DNA of 64,000 nt, from positions 806,001-870,000 of the forward strand of contig OX596338.1 of NCBI GenBank assembly GCA_951394405.1, given 5' to 3'. The translations under genes and the position numbers were made by a program. This stretch comes from Coprinellus micaceus. Lineage: Eukaryota; Basidiomycota; Agaricomycetes; Agaricales; Psathyrellaceae. The notes beneath the pieces are model-generated. The model made no database searches and was not told the origin of the DNA. It saw only the letters and a list, made by a program, of their open reading frames with translations. This document shows positions 20,615 through 33,370 of this stretch, piece after piece; within the stretch, counting starts at the first letter, position 1; each line of letters starts with the position of its first letter.

Positions 20615-23600
20615 CCCTGAGACGGATCGCCTGGCCGCACCCTGTACGTCCAAGCCTCATCGCGTTTCCACCCTCTCGTCTCCCAGACCGACCCCAACCC
20701 GCCTTCGAGTACAATATGAACGACGGGCCCGAGGCAGACGCCTTCATCGACACATTCGTGGCACCTCGGCGCCCACCTTCGCCCTTCAAAGGGCCCCAAG
20801 CTTCGCTAGTCGCGCGCGGCGAAATATGCAGACTTGCGTGCAAGCCAGGCCGCCACTCAGCTCCCTCAAGCTTCCTGCTAGGACCCTGGAGAGGGAATCT
20901 CAGCACCAAGATGGTCCGACGGATTCCAAGGTCGCCCAGCGTCCCTCAACGCGTCGCACCCACTCCGCGTATCGATGACTCGAGCCGTCCAACACCCCCC
21001 TTCATCGGTGGTGTATAGTGAACGCCTGCTACAACTAGTCGGCCACGTCCTAAATCAAATCCCATGATCCATCCACCTCTATCCCCCCACACCTCCCAAG
21101 TCTCTCTCCAGTGGATGCGCTGGTAGCCTCACGCTTGATGCGATCGCGCAACCCTTTCCGCCCGTTCGAAGACCCTCTGAAATGGATGGTGGGTCGTCCC
21201 GCCTAAGCGCTGCGATTGTATGAAGGAGACCTAAAGGACCCGTCAGTTCCACATCTATGCACCCCCAATCAAGACAGAATGCTCACCCACAGCTCGCGCG
21301 GGTCCACGGTGGCCATGTCGTTACCCAGAGTGGTCCATCGTGCTCGTCGCTTGAAGTGCCTCCACCCTACGACATAACATGCCATCTCTCTGGCCTCCAT
21401 GCATGAGCGGGTCCACCGCCCTGTATCAGCGCGGCCTATTGTCCAAGAACGCTCGTGCCTCCTACAGCAATCCCATTGGATCAGCGACTCGCACAACATC
21501 TTTGTATCGAACGGAAACCCACCTCGCATTTAGACGGGGAGGCCGGAACCTAGGATCGCCCAGGATCGCCCTCCATTCTCCTCCAAGGCATTCCTCCATT
21601 CCTATTCCTCTGGCAGTTGGAATTCCAACCGTCGGTGTCCTTTTGTCCGTGAGGACACCGACTTGGCTGGCTTTTGGAACCAAATGTCGACCAAACCCTG
21701 CATGCGGCCTCAGATTGCGATTCATGGTATATGGTATCCCAGCGGTGAATCTAAACATACCTTTATTCATGCTACACTGGGACGAGGAGCCGAACCATCC
21801 AACCCACTCTCCATTCCACTACCCCCGGACAAGAAAAGGGACAAACACAGAGACCTTTGACGTGGTCAGGACTCGCCGACCGTTTCCTATCTGGAAGAGC
21901 CCTTCGGCTGGTCAGATCCACGAATATATGACATCCCACTCATTGTCCAGAGACGTACCTGCTCGTCCACGCGTCTCCCACGGGGCCGTGTAGGTGGTCT
22001 TGCTGCCGATTCCCTCCATTCTTCTCCGAGAAAAATGAGCGGATCCCTTTTCTCTCGTTAGATTGGAGAGGCCCATTCTATCACGGACCCAGTCAGCCTT
22101 CGACTTCAGTCCTAAATTTCGCAAGGTCGGTGGAGCCACTTTGTCACGTCGGTTTTCGAAGTCCCGTTGCTTGGGGTTCTCGCCAGTTGTATGGTAGGGT
22201 GATCCCGCCCCATATTCGAAGAGATCCGACGGGTGCCAAACCCGACGCCTGGGGATATAACTGAGGAACTGTTCGTTGGAGGTAAAGAGACGGCGTGATG
22301 CTCACCTCATCCCGCCCTTGGCGTTCCATGCTTCCAACGGGCCGCCCATCCCTGTCCGCACCCCCACCCCAGTCTCACCTCCGACCTCTTCCTCGCCACC
22401 ACTGTCCCCTCCCCGACCTAGGGTGAACACCCACGACGACGACAGCCAACTCGGGCGTCTTCCAAACCTAGGCGGGGCCGCCGGCCAGCCACCGCCCCTC
22501 ACATCCATGTATCGTCTTGTAAGCCCGTAGAGCTGCGCGTATAAGCTTCCAAGTGAGCGCTGCACTGCAGAAGAAATCGACGTTTTGAGAGGATTCTAGG
22601 TTATATCGGTTCTCCTGTAGATATCTCTGCGAGGAAAATAAACGTCACATACCTGCCGACCCTTAAGCCATTGCGCGGGAAACTGTCGAATGAGTCTGGT
22701 TAGAGAACCCCTAGGGTCTCAGCGACGGGCTGCCACATGAGAGAGAGCAGGAAGAAGCAAGGAAGAGATCAAAATCGTTGGCGCGTGGGTCAAGCCGGGC
22801 ACTGTTCTGATTCTGGGCGTCTGGGAATATAATGGGTTCTCTCCTCCCGCCACATACTCGACACATGCAGCAAGATCATTCCTCCCTGGAGAGAGTACCA
22901 CATAGGTTACTTTCTTGGGCCTCTTTATTATCCAATTCAGTGACCACTACCCCTGTATTCCAGCAAGATGCCGTTCCACGGCCCCAGCTTTGGGTGAGGA
23001 ACGAAATCAACGTTTGCTACCTGCGTCGGGAATAAGAACTCACCCTCGTAGAACAACCCCGGCACCCACCCGGGACCACGATCGATAGATTCTTCGCTGG
23101 TGTGGAATATCAAGAGCGCCGAACGAGCTGGACGATCCTAGTCTGTGAACTGCTGTCTTCCTTCGTTGCTTTGTCGCAATCTTGCTGGGGCACGCTACAA
23201 TCTCTTCGACCTCTGCCACGTTCTAGCCCTCTACCACCACGTCGAGCGTATCCAATCTACCTCATACAAGCGACAAAGGGCGGGAGTGTCGAGTGCCTCC
23301 CTTGGAATGGGGCTCGAGACACTTGCCAAGCTGGATGATCCCTCCGTTCAAGTCGCACTGCATCTCGCTGGGACCCCGCTGAGCTTCGTCTTGCCGACTT
23401 TCGCATCGCTTCGAACTCTGACCCGCAGAAAGCGGCTCCATCCCTGCCACGAAGACGAGGAGCTTCCTCTTTCTTCTGGTTAAGCGGCGCCTCTACCCAC
23501 CGGACATCGATTTCGCCTCTACCCACCAGGCACCCGATCGACATCCGGAGGGGCTCGACATTCCACTGAGGAGTGAAGAGGTGGACCCTCCGTCTAGCCA

Positions 23601-23802
23601 CGTGCTCGTTCCTAGCTCCTAAGCATCCCAAGAAACCGCACCAGAAGTTGCGGCACTCTTCCAAGGCGACTAGCTGACTCGGTGAATCATTCGCCGTCCC
23701 ACTCGCTGTCACGCCCTACGCCTCGCCAACCAACTCTGGCGACCAACTAGGATAACGGTACGTCAATTTACCGACGTCCTGTGCCAGGGTCGTGTTCTAC
23801 GA
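20615..23802 (+). repeat. Inverted repeat B, left arm (3,188 bp)
   Basis: Reverse-complement match to 43,605-46,792; paired coordinates sum to 67,407. All frames compared across the two arms translate identically. Edges were placed at the first mismatches, where the flanks change abruptly; a short GCTTGGCA similarity persists just beyond the inner edge of the left arm. Confidence 0.95.
21912..23712 (-). pseudogene. Multi-exon repeat-family gene with in-frame TGA, left copy
   Basis: Mirror of the gene at 43695-45495. Minus-strand exons are 23712-23275 (5' end uncertain), 23137-22951, 22909-22653, 22559-22503 and 22268-21912. Peptides such as GLFYEGEFLFPTQ, NDLAACVEYVAGGENPLY and RQFPAQWLKGRQ are clearly protein-like. 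An in-frame TGA lies at 22721-22719 within the third of these exons; it could derive from a CGA arginine codon by one C-to-T change. See the right copy for details. Confidence 0.6.
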
Positions 23803-24234
23803 CCCCCCTGCTTGGCACTCCACCCGTCAGCGTTGAAAACCGCACCGCTGGCACAACCCATGCCCTCCCTCGGTACTGGGGCCATATAGCGCCTTGCTCG
23901 CTTGTCCTCGAACCCTCTTTCCGAGCAACCATCCCACAAAGCTGACCCCCACCCCCCGGCTCAACGCCTTGCTCACACTTTCCTTGTCACCCATTGCTCT
24001 GCCGACTACCACTCGCGTCCCCCCTTGACCCTCTTCCCCCAATGGTTCTCGTTTTGTCTCACCTCCCTATCAGTCGCATTTGTCGGCGCCAAGAACCTCC
24101 ACTGATTTACCGAACTTTGTTTTCCATCCACCGATATACTTCAACAGTGTTCCTTTGATTCACTGCGGAGTTCTTGTGTGGCCCGGTAGCCGTCATCGAC
24201 GTGCTACTCGAGGATGCAGCGGTGAACCTGCGGG
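23803..24234. other. Unique flank inside of IR-B left arm
   Basis: Proline/serine-rich plus-strand frames (about 23,902-24,105) without recognisable domain. Sequence here is unrelated to the corresponding flank at 43,200-43,604. Confidence 0.35.
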
Positions 24235-24564
24235 TTGCGCGTACCCTCAACGCGGCACTCTTTGCCCCCTGAATCCGATGTCACGCGACGTGGTCGTGAC
24301 ACTGATTCCAGCGCCATTGTGCCTTCTGGGAGTGGTGGACTCCTTGGAGGCCCACCTCGGATCTACTTCAACGAACTGGGAATCAATCGATGGTTTTTTT
24401 GGGTTGTTTGTGCACGTTGCGGCTTTGTTTGCTTTCGGCCCACTAAACCAATTCACGAGTGCCAGCACCGCCAGTGCGCGACTGGGGCCGCCGAGGAACT
24501 CCCACCCACCCACTCCCTCGCAGGGAACAGCAAGATGACAATGTTGCGCAGGTGCGAATCGTGA
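24235..24564 (+). pseudogene. Possible Tnp2-type transposase N-terminal remnant
   Basis: A plus-strand frame contains INRWFFWVVCARCGFVCF followed by a Cys/His-rich stretch (HECQHRQCATG). The C-x2-C-G ... C-x4-C arrangement resembles the zinc-ribbon-like segment (FAVCSCGKLHPP...CPCGEKL) of the Tnp2-type gene at 39,323-40,790, and the preceding helix is similarly placed. No longer homology can be followed downstream, so this is at best an isolated decayed fragment from another subfamily. Confidence 0.35.
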
Positions 24565-26842
24565 CACCCCTATACTCCTGCACATCGTCCTCACATTCAC
24601 CGCCGTCAGCCTTGTCGAGGAAGGTGCGGCGTACTTTCAACGTTCCTCTCCCTCTCTCTCAACCGTCGCTTACATGCGTAGCCTTGCGGGAGTACGACCG
24701 CTGCAACTCTTCGCTCGGACCTAGCCAAGGGGGGAAGTCTCCCCGGATTCTCTTTGTTCAGCATTTCGTCTATCTCGTGTACGGCGTCGAACCTGGGTGG
24801 TCCGCCATCGCAAACGCTATCAAGGCGGAAGATCGCCGCTCCAAGTACCGAAAACCGCTCGGTAACGCTCTCTTATTAAGATGTCTTCGTCGCAGCTTAC
24901 TCCATCCGTTTCACTACAAGGACCCCAACTCCATTTCGTACCGCCCACCGTCTGGAATACCAGCGCCGGTAGCGAAGGTAGTAAGCCAATACGACATTCG
25001 TTATTCTGTCTTAATTCCCTGTCCTCCAAGATCACTGTTCGACTTTCAACGTTTCGGTCTGTCCAACAACTTTCACCATGCACACGCCTCGGGACCTCCC
25101 TTTCTCTATGGATTTTATCTACCTCTCGGAGCGTTGGCATTTCACTATCGTTTCTCCGTGGAACTTACCCCGGCGGTCCAAGTTCCGAATCGTCCTCATC
25201 GACACAATAACTACCTCAATTGACGTGGACCTTGTTCGAGTCGCTCAAGGCGTTTATCGATGTGAATTGCCGCAGATTGTTCTCGGCGCTTTCTGTGGTA
25301 TGATTACAGGTGCGTTCTTCCTTATTCCACGTCAGGTCTCACGTTGACGCTACGTGATGCGCAGACATACGAATAGAGCAAAGCCTCGAGCTTCCGCATG
25401 CGACCTCCCGTCTCACACAGCTTCTCAGCCTGGCCCTGCCAGGCATTCAGCCGCTTCAGAAGGTCCGAATTGCGTATAGCATTCGCCGTCTACCCACTAC
25501 CTATATTGTGGGTTGATGTCCCTCCAGCTCTTCGTGCCACACCGTTTGCTTGACAGCACTATTCCTTCCCACTCCCACAGCCGAGGCAACCCGACTTCAA
25601 GACGAAGAATACGGACTCTTGGAACCCAACCCCGTGCTCAAGCCTTAGTATCCGAGTCGGCCACATGCTATTGATGGAATAAGACCTACCCTTGCGAGCT
25701 TTTATTTCTTACATATCAGGAACTAGAATTGTAGGCTTGTCCTTCGTTTGCTTGTCCCTTCGTTTGCATCTGCGCCAGCTTAGCCGCGTATTTGATCAAA
25801 TTGATGATGCGTGAATTCTGTTGTTCCAGGTCGCTTAGTCATCATGGTCATTTTGGATCCGCTCCCTTTCAACGTGATCCCAACATACCGCCGCGCCCCC
25901 ATCCTCATTCACATTCACTAGCCCCGCCTCCTCCCTTCCAGCTTAGAGCGACGTCCAAGAGTTCTCCTTTCCGGTAGCGACGATATCCTGTAAGCGCCCG
26001 CTTTGAACAGCTATCTGCGATGGACTGGGTTCAAGGCATATCAAGATATTTGCATCCCTCATCCTGTTGGCCGCGACACGCGAGGGAGTCAAAGCTGAGC
26101 GCTGAGGCCTGTAGTGCGAGAGCGGGTGCGTGCTTACCACGACTTGTATGTTGTCCCTTTTCTCGGCGTTAACCTTACTCCAGTGCAGCCACCGCGACGA
26201 GGGCATGAATACTACGTAGGAAATCGGCGGCCTTGGTACCTGCACTTTTTCTCATAATCGGTCGCTCCATCTCTGACGTTTCTCGTGAGCTTCGACGCCT
26301 GGAGAGATCCCACTAGGTATTCCTTTTGGACCCAATTCATTGTCGCTGCTCGAGCGATACTACTGCGCTTCCTCGCGCTCTTTTCGGGACACCCCCAACG
26401 TCTCTGAGGCTATCGTTGACGGACGGTCCTAACAACATGCGGTCCAAGGGATGCAGTTCGTGACCCGGCCGCTCCTGGAGACCACCCTTGGCTCCAAGTC
26501 TTGAAGGTCGCCGCTTCAGTTGCCTCTGAACGCGGGTCCCTTGCTAAACATCCCAACGCCTTAAAGCGAGCGACTTCCACAGGCTCCAAGACAGCAAGGC
26601 GCAGCCTCACGGCCGAAGCTATTCTTAGGTATCGTTATACCCTCTTTCGACCATACCGCTTGACCAACACTAACCTACTCGATCTCCTCAAAGCTGTCTT
26701 AACTGCGCCCCAAACCTAACGCACACAGTAGTGCCTCAATTCTATAACACACATTCCAGTCATTAGGCTCCCCCCTGGATCCCTAACCAGACCTCGCATA
26801 CTCTTTTAACCAAGCGATCATACATATGCCACCCGTCCCACA
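24565..26842. other. Unresolved, probably decayed sequence
   Basis: Long but poor-quality plus-strand frames (24,459-25,347) mix serine-rich and basic sequence without a recognisable domain. A short plausible exon (SLTAEAILRYRYTLFRPYRL, about 26,610-26,670) stands alone. No gene model is supported. Confidence 0.35.
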
Positions 26843-27634
26843 TCAAGATCTCCTCCTCGGTTTCGTGGCAATCGTATCGAAAAGCTTTCTAACGTTCACC
26901 ACCAGAGACCTGAGACCGCAACTAACCCCAGCCCCGATCGATATGGATGGCGCTTTACGACTCAGTGGCTCCGCTGATGTGAAGGACCGGAACTGTAGGA
27001 CAACGTTCGAAGTGGGTTCGACCACACTTGTGTAAGGATGGGTGCGGACAAGGGGCGATGCGTCTTGACCCGCATCGCGGCTGTGTACCGTGAAGGCCCT
27101 GCTTTGTGCCTCGAATCGGGAACCTTGGCCCTCGTCAAGCACGAAGCATGGTGGAGCGGATTGCGCTGCAGGCGGCCGCCGTCGGAGAGGTCGGAAAGGA
27201 AGGAAGGTTGCTTGGTGCAGGCTTGAATTATCAATACGAGCGATAGTTCGACGCTGGGAGGTTCGTGGATGGGCTAATGACGGCTGGCGACAACGGAAAG
27301 GAAGGTCGGCCATTCGGCCGTTACGAGGTTTCTCTTCTTGAGTCCCGCCTCGAGGACCGGGCGTTGCAGGGCTGAGCAAGTTGGAAGAAAGGCCGTCTCC
27401 AGGGTTCCCTAATTTGGATTGGGCGTGCCGTCGAGCCAGGATTTGAAGCACCACGAGGTTGTCATCTTGTGAAAACGGGGGTGGTTTCGGTGGTGGAACC
27501 TTCGGAGGAGGTCCCAATCTTTTCAGGTCCACCTGGACCACGGCTGCCCGATCATGCACATGCAAAGGTCGCCTACTTGGGGCTCCACGTTTAACCCCCT
27601 GGGTGGCTCGTCCTATGATACAGCACTGGATCAA
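26843..27634 (-). CDS. Doubtful 263-codon open frame
   Basis: The longest uninterrupted frame outside the named genes. Its composition is Pro/Arg/Ser-rich (RLGPPPKVPPPKPPP) with no recognisable fold, it starts within a string of equally open plus-strand frames, and no spliced extension improves it. It may be chance openness in GC-rich DNA. Confidence 0.22.
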   Translation of the reverse strand: MIQCCIIGRATQGVKRGAPSRRPLHVHDRAAVVQVDLKRLGPPPKVPPPKPPPFSQDDNLVVLQILARRHAQSKLGNPGDGLSSNLLSPATPGPRGGTQEEKPRNGRMADLPFRCRQPSLAHPRTSQRRTIARIDNSSLHQATFLPFRPLRRRPPAAQSAPPCFVLDEGQGSRFEAQSRAFTVHSRDAGQDASPLVRTHPYTSVVEPTSNVVLQFRSFTSAEPLSRKAPSISIGAGVSCGLRSLVVNVRKLFDTIATKPRRRS

Positions 27635-30600
27635 CGGTGGCGACAGGGGAAAGCAAGCTCAGCGTGTGGACATACCGTTCAGCGGTGTGGGTGGGACGGC
27701 TTCGGAGACACGATTCGTATCGGACTCATCTTCATCCAGTACGAGTGACTCCGAGTAAGGACTGGCCATGGTGAAGTCGACGCTGGAGTCGACTGGTATC
27801 GCTGTATGTGGCCGAGTGGGTTGATTTATATAAACCTCGACAAGGAAAGGCACTCCAGTCCCATCTTTTGGTTCCGAAATGGGCTAGCGCTGGTGACATC
27901 GACCTCCCACACATCAGAGACACGTCGAAATTGAGGCTTAAATGGGAACTGGTAGCAGGCTGAAAGCGAGATATCAGTGCTCGGAATCTTTCTACTTTTA
28001 GGAACCCCTGGGAAGCGCAGCAAAGCAACCGCGGTGGCCACCCAATCAGTCAGTAGAGCTACTTTTTTCGTGCCAAGGTCATTCTGATTTCTCCTCCCGA
28101 TGTTTTGGTGCTCCAGGTGGGGATCATCAGGGCCGCCGGAAACTTTACGCTCCTGGTAATCTCACGAACGCACCGCTCCGACTTTGCTGTGGGTGGGGCT
28201 TTTCGCCTCGCTTGGAGAAACGACACACTCCCAAGTTCATTGCCCCCGGTTATTAGTTTGGAATATAAATCTGCGTCCTCCGAGATACCGTCGCCAACCG
28301 TCGCACTCAATGAAGTCACGAGGCACTTGGCCTGCCATCCCAATCCAGGGAAAGAACGACGACTGGACCATATTGACATGTGAGTACATCATCAGGACGG
28401 CCTGCACGGTTCGCCGCTATACTGGCGCGACTTCGTCCCACAGGGACGTCTGTATTCTTCGTAGTGAGCCTGCTCTTTCCCTGGTGGTGATGACGGCGGT
28501 GGTGAGGCTCTCCCAATAACATTTAGCCTTCACCTTTTGGAAAGAAGGGGTCACGTCGAACCCTACGATACGTTACTTATCCTTGAAGCACTTTATCGGA
28601 CGGTGCCTGGAGGGCCGTGGAATCTATCGAAAACCGCTAGCCCTGGAGGGTCGCCTTGGGACGTTGCTTAATAGACACACCGGTGCGTTTCCACCTCCTT
28701 TATTCTTCTAGGTGGTGATTCGGCATCTACTAGTTGCAGGATGCCTGTCTGGAATGACTCTTTTGAAAAAGCGGGTCTTGTAGTCGATGGGTACAGCAGC
28801 AAAACACATCCCCGAGATCAACATCGACGCCCCCGACGCAGCGCCTATCCTTCTTCCTCCCAAGTTGCCATATCGGCCTTGTGACGCGAATATATTATCT
28901 CCGACCCGGTCACAGTTCTGCAACGCCCTTCGACTAGTATCTCAACACCCAACATACCAACGTACTAGTGCAAGGTTCACCTTGTTCGCATCCGATAAAG
29001 CCGTCTCGACTGTGTTTGAGGAGGCCAGTGTTTCAAAACTTGAGAGCGGTGCCTGGGTATTATCGAACTCATACGCCAAGCCAATGAGATTCCTCCCTAG
29101 ACGGCCAAATTCTTGAACGAGAACCACATCCTCGAGCGCTGAGGATAGTCCTGTTAGCAGTAGGCCATAAGCCAGGAAGGCGGACTACTCACATTCCATG
29201 CCACAAACCGCTTCCCAAATGGGCGAAGGAATGGAATATCGAAGCCCTCCTGGCCAAGCAGACGGGTACACCCGCGGCCCCTCACCAGTCTACACCCTTG
29301 TGCGAATGATTGAGAATCGCTACTGTTTAAATGGCCGGAGAGTGCTGACTTCAGGCGGGGCAACGTGGGTGGGTTGTGTCCTTCGTCATAGAGGTAACTT
29401 CTTGACTCTGTCCACTGTGCTCGGCTCACATTTTATTCTAGAATTCCAGACCTGGCGGCTGACACTACAGCACATGAGGAGTGTTCATGAGGGATCCTCG
29501 GGGTGGCGCTAGGCTAGACGGACCACACCATGTTCTATCCGATCCATGATCTATTGAACCGCGTGCTCACACCCATTAGCTCATAACAAGTTCTGGATAG
29601 TTCCTCCCCCAATCCTACTGCACGTCACGGTCACCACCCGCCCCCCGATTTGATTGTATGTGCCTGATTACCTGGAACAACGGGATTGGGGACTGACCTG
29701 GAGTATCCGATGCATTCGCCCCGGTCGCGAACTTGAATGGCCACTCAATTTGTGTCCAAGATCGAAGTGTCCTTCCGGGCGCCGACTGAAAAAGGACAAA
29801 GGTTAGCATCAGCCAATTCCTGACTCCTAAAATATCGAAGGTGCTGAGAAGCAAGAGTTCACCCGACAGCGGGTGATTGTCCTCTTTTGGGGGCTTCTGC
29901 TATCACGCACTGTTAGCGAATTTGCCCGAAAAAGGATAAGCTCGTCTGCTGTAATGTGTCAAAGGGGGCAGAGGGTTGGGGTCCTTGAATCGACCAAACC
30001 TGTCAGCCTTCCCCTTCCGGCGGCAAATGGCAATCACATCTGACGGCCAAGCGCAGATGTCCCAACCCGGAAAGTATCAGTGACATGTGATGTCCGAATC
30101 GGGAGTGTGACATCGGTGGGCGTTGAACGGCGAGCTGCGCGTTCAAGGGGTTGGCTACCTCATGCGTTAATTCCCAAACGCCGTGGTGTAGGCACGGCAA
30201 GGTGGGAGTACTATCAAAGGGAGAGAAGCGACGAATTCTCAGCATCGAGATGCATCATGCTGTAACGGGCACTTGATGGCCCGGGTATACAAGGGAGTGG
30301 GCAGAAACGATCATTGGTGGTCCAGTCTCAGACCGCCCATCCGGGACATGGACCCGGAGCGGGTGGATCGATCGAGACGAGCTTACAATCGCGACGATTG
30401 AATGCAACCCGGGAGGATCTCACCTCCTCAGACTTGGCCAAAACTCTCGAATTCGATGGTGAAAGAGAGTATCAGTCCGTTTCATTCTGGTGGCGAATAC
30501 TGAGAGCAGCCGGTGCAGCCTGAGCTCGACAGTGAATCTGGCTGCTGGAGGCGCTGACAGGCTCAAGGTGGTTTGGGGCTTGGCCTGTGTGCTTAGAGAC

Positions 30601-31626
30601 ATGCGTTCGAATGATACCAATGGGATCCGCACGTATACGAAGTTTTCAATAGTTCTGATCATGCGACTGAAGCCAACGATAATATAAACTCATTGTCTGC
30701 GATGTAGTCCTCTCCAGCTCCGAGCATGTCCCTGGAAAGGGTTTCTTCGCCTCCACACCCGCGCTGTTCCTTGTCCGTTGCGTCATCTCCGGTGCTAACC
30801 GGTGCCAAAATAGTGAACGATGGAAGCGGTGGGGAAAGAACTTACACACCGCAGTCCTGTTGAGGATCACTTTCAACATCGCGCTCGATCAGAAGAATGG
30901 CACCGAGATAAGATAAGATGCAGTGGCTAAATCATTGTCCTACCTAGTAGGATCCCCGAATGCTGGGGGATGCCTTGATCCCTAGACCAGACAGGTATAT
31001 GGCGGTTTGAGGCCTAGCATAGGTGCTGGACTGGGAAAATGGGACGGAATCGTCCTCCTTGGCTGTTCCAATATATACGCAGCAGAAGCAGATGACAAAG
31101 CCAGCGTAGGAAGCCGAGAGGTGTACCCGACACCAGCGTACCACCCGCAAACATTCAAGCCGAATTCCAGGGAAATCCCGGGGCAGCGAGCGTCAGGTCA
31201 CTGCATTGACGTCGGGGGTGATAATTTGAATCGGCTCAGCATGGACTCGGCTTGTTTGGCGCTGTTGAAAAGGAACGCGGATTACGTAGGTGCAGACGCG
31301 GCCTGTGATCTGGACCCATACCAGGTTCAACTCCATTCTCCCTCGGCAGATCCAAGCACCATATTATAACAAGGTTGTTTCCAGAGAGACGATCAAGATA
31401 ACCTGTACGAACCAAGCTGATTGTTTAATTGCAAAACAGGATGTCTTGTCCGTAAGCTGGGCACTGAGTCAAGCCATCCCTTTGTCACCGCTGCCCATCA
31501 GAAGGCGGCTTCACAACGACTTACCTATGTTATGGGCAGGGGCGTACACCAGCTTCCTTCTGCTGTGTACGTCTGTTGCTTAGCAATGTCTGACCACTGT
31601 GACGCTCGTGTGGATCGCTAGTTCAC
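27635..31626. other. Decayed or unresolved 4-kb stretch
   Basis: Several isolated protein-like pieces occur: plus strand 28,787-29,116 (EINIDAPDAAPILLPPKLPY), plus strand 31,007-31,369, and minus strand 30,003-30,070 with a dispersed RCDCHLPPEG motif. None could be extended over splice sites into a gene. I see no transposase, reverse transcriptase or other diagnostic domain. Confidence 0.35.
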
Positions 31627-32075
31627 GACCCTTACAGTGCTTTCTGCCGGCGCAATCGTCATTCTCATGGCTGCCGTTTCGCTCAACATCCTTGCTCACG
31701 TCGCTCGCGGCCCTTGTAGTATGACGTTGCAGCTGTCCCGCTCAGATTTTCAGGAGGATACACCCACCGACGAAGATGCATACCGTGACATCCTAGACGA
31801 CATCCGTACCGCAAGAAAAGCTTTCAAGCGAGATTCAGCCCTCAGAGCATTCGCTATGTGTAGCCCAGGTGTAGCCGCGGAAAGTTTCACCCTCTCCCTT
31901 CCCCATTTACCTCGCCACCTGCCCTTGCGGAGAGAAGCTAGCAGAAGGCTCGGGCCAAGCCAATGGGATGTCAATTCATAAACTGGCCGAACATACGCGA
32001 TAGACAGCTTCGAAGAATTATGCACGAGAGCGAATTCACGATCCGGAACCGACTCACGGGTCGTTGGTCGACAAT
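31627..32075 (+). pseudogene. Decayed second copy of the Tnp2-type transposase
   Basis: The plus-strand peptide SAGAIVILMAAVSLNILAHV, then a block ending TARKAFKRD, is clearly homologous to the second exon of the transposase at 39,323-40,790 (SPGAIVILVAVVLLNVLAHV and TARKAFNLD). It then departs through frameshifts: YAIDSFEELCTR, matching YAMQSFEDFCAR, appears in another frame near 31,995. The zinc-ribbon cysteines are largely lost. Nothing of the N-terminal exon is seen upstream. This is an old, independent copy rather than part of either inverted repeat. Confidence 0.65.
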
Positions 32076-33199
32076 GGACCCTCAGGCCGTTGCTCCTATC
32101 TGGTCGCAGGCGAGCACCTTTTGCGAACATTGCGTCCTGATAGACACCAGCTCGATCTTCCGATCTAACCCCGTGCCAGACATGACACAATAGAATCTGC
32201 TCCGGAGCTGCAATCTTGACATAATCATTGCAACAATCCTGAGGTCCGAAGGACAGGGCCATTCTTGACAGCAAGCTGGAAATTGCATCTTGTTAAGGTG
32301 ATAATTTCTGGACGCCACATTCAACGGCGGCAATTTCTGGGTTATCACATTAGCGGGGGAGCCGTGGCACCAAACCGTCCCCCAGGGTTCGAAGGGCTGA
32401 AACCCAAATCATCAAGTCGGGAGCGGGGTGCACTTTGCCAGCGAACTGAACATCTCTCAACCTTCCTTCAATGATCACTCAAAGCCGACACCTACCCTGG
32501 AAGGTAAACAATGTCGAGTGGGCCGTCCTGTCGAGTCCAACGTCGTACGTGCATTTCCGGTCCGAAAGTCAACTCTTTTAATCACCGTTCACAGCGATAT
32601 TTCGCTTCTTCAAGGGAAATTCGTCTCGCTTTACAAACTACACGAGCCGATTTTGAGCGCTTCTGATTAATTTAGCCGCCCGTGAATGGGACCAGCTGCT
32701 TAGTAAGCTTCGATCCGGATTGAAGAAGTCGACGAAATTCGCTTTTATCGCCTCCACGCTTCGAAGGGAGGCAATTGAAGCCATCCCTCTTCAATGCAAT
32801 CATCGCCTCAAGGGACGTCCGACTGGCTGCAGGCTGGACATCACTGCAAATAACGGCACGGTTCGCGCTATTCTTCGACGGGTATGACGTTGGGGGCGCG
32901 GGCGCGGTTATTAAGGCGGAGAGGGCTAGAGAGTGTAACTGGTTTATTCGTTCTGCTGAGATTCCGAAGTGTCTGTGGGAAGTGATATGCACACAGAAGT
33001 GTAAGCATGTTGGTCTCGCCCAGCGGTTCCGGCTGACTTCTCCCAGCACTTGGAGAGTTGATCCTTACTCAGGCAGTGCGAACCAGGCGAGGACACCAAC
33101 TGGTCATAGTCTACGAGTTTCCAGCAGGCTGGGAGCCTGATGCAGGTGTAGGGGGAACTCTTAAGTCGGAGGCAGCACGCCCGACGCCCAGCGTCTCGT
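32076..33199. other. Decayed sequence and diverged inner flank of IR-A right arm
   Basis: 32,690-32,880 has an isolated protein-like stretch (LSKLRSGLKKSTKFAFIAST) of unknown affinity. 33,100-33,199 is diverged homology to 13,490-13,585. No gene is supported. Confidence 0.4.
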
Positions 33200-33370
33200 T
33201 CAATCCGCCCGAACGGACCCAAGTCTCCCATCGCGGGGGCTCTTGCCGAGCAGTTCATACCTCAGCCACCACGGTCCTTCCTTCAAGACTCCCTCCAGGA
33301 GAAGGGACTTTCCGCCCGAACCTCCGACTTGGCGCAACAGTGAAGTGAGTTGCTCGAGCCTCTCCCTTAA

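Noticed and set aside
21379..21993. 204-codon plus-strand open frame in IR-B, mirrored at 45,414-46,028
   Set aside because: It overlaps the last exon of the IR-B gene in antisense and is low in protein character. Its identity in both arms reflects the duplication only.
23145..23483. 112-codon plus-strand open frame in IR-B, mirrored at 43,924-44,262
   Set aside because: It runs antisense to well-supported exons of the IR-B gene on the other strand.
24565..31626. LTR or LINE retrotransposon
   Set aside because: No reverse transcriptase, integrase or aspartic protease motif and no paired long terminal repeats were recognised on either strand.
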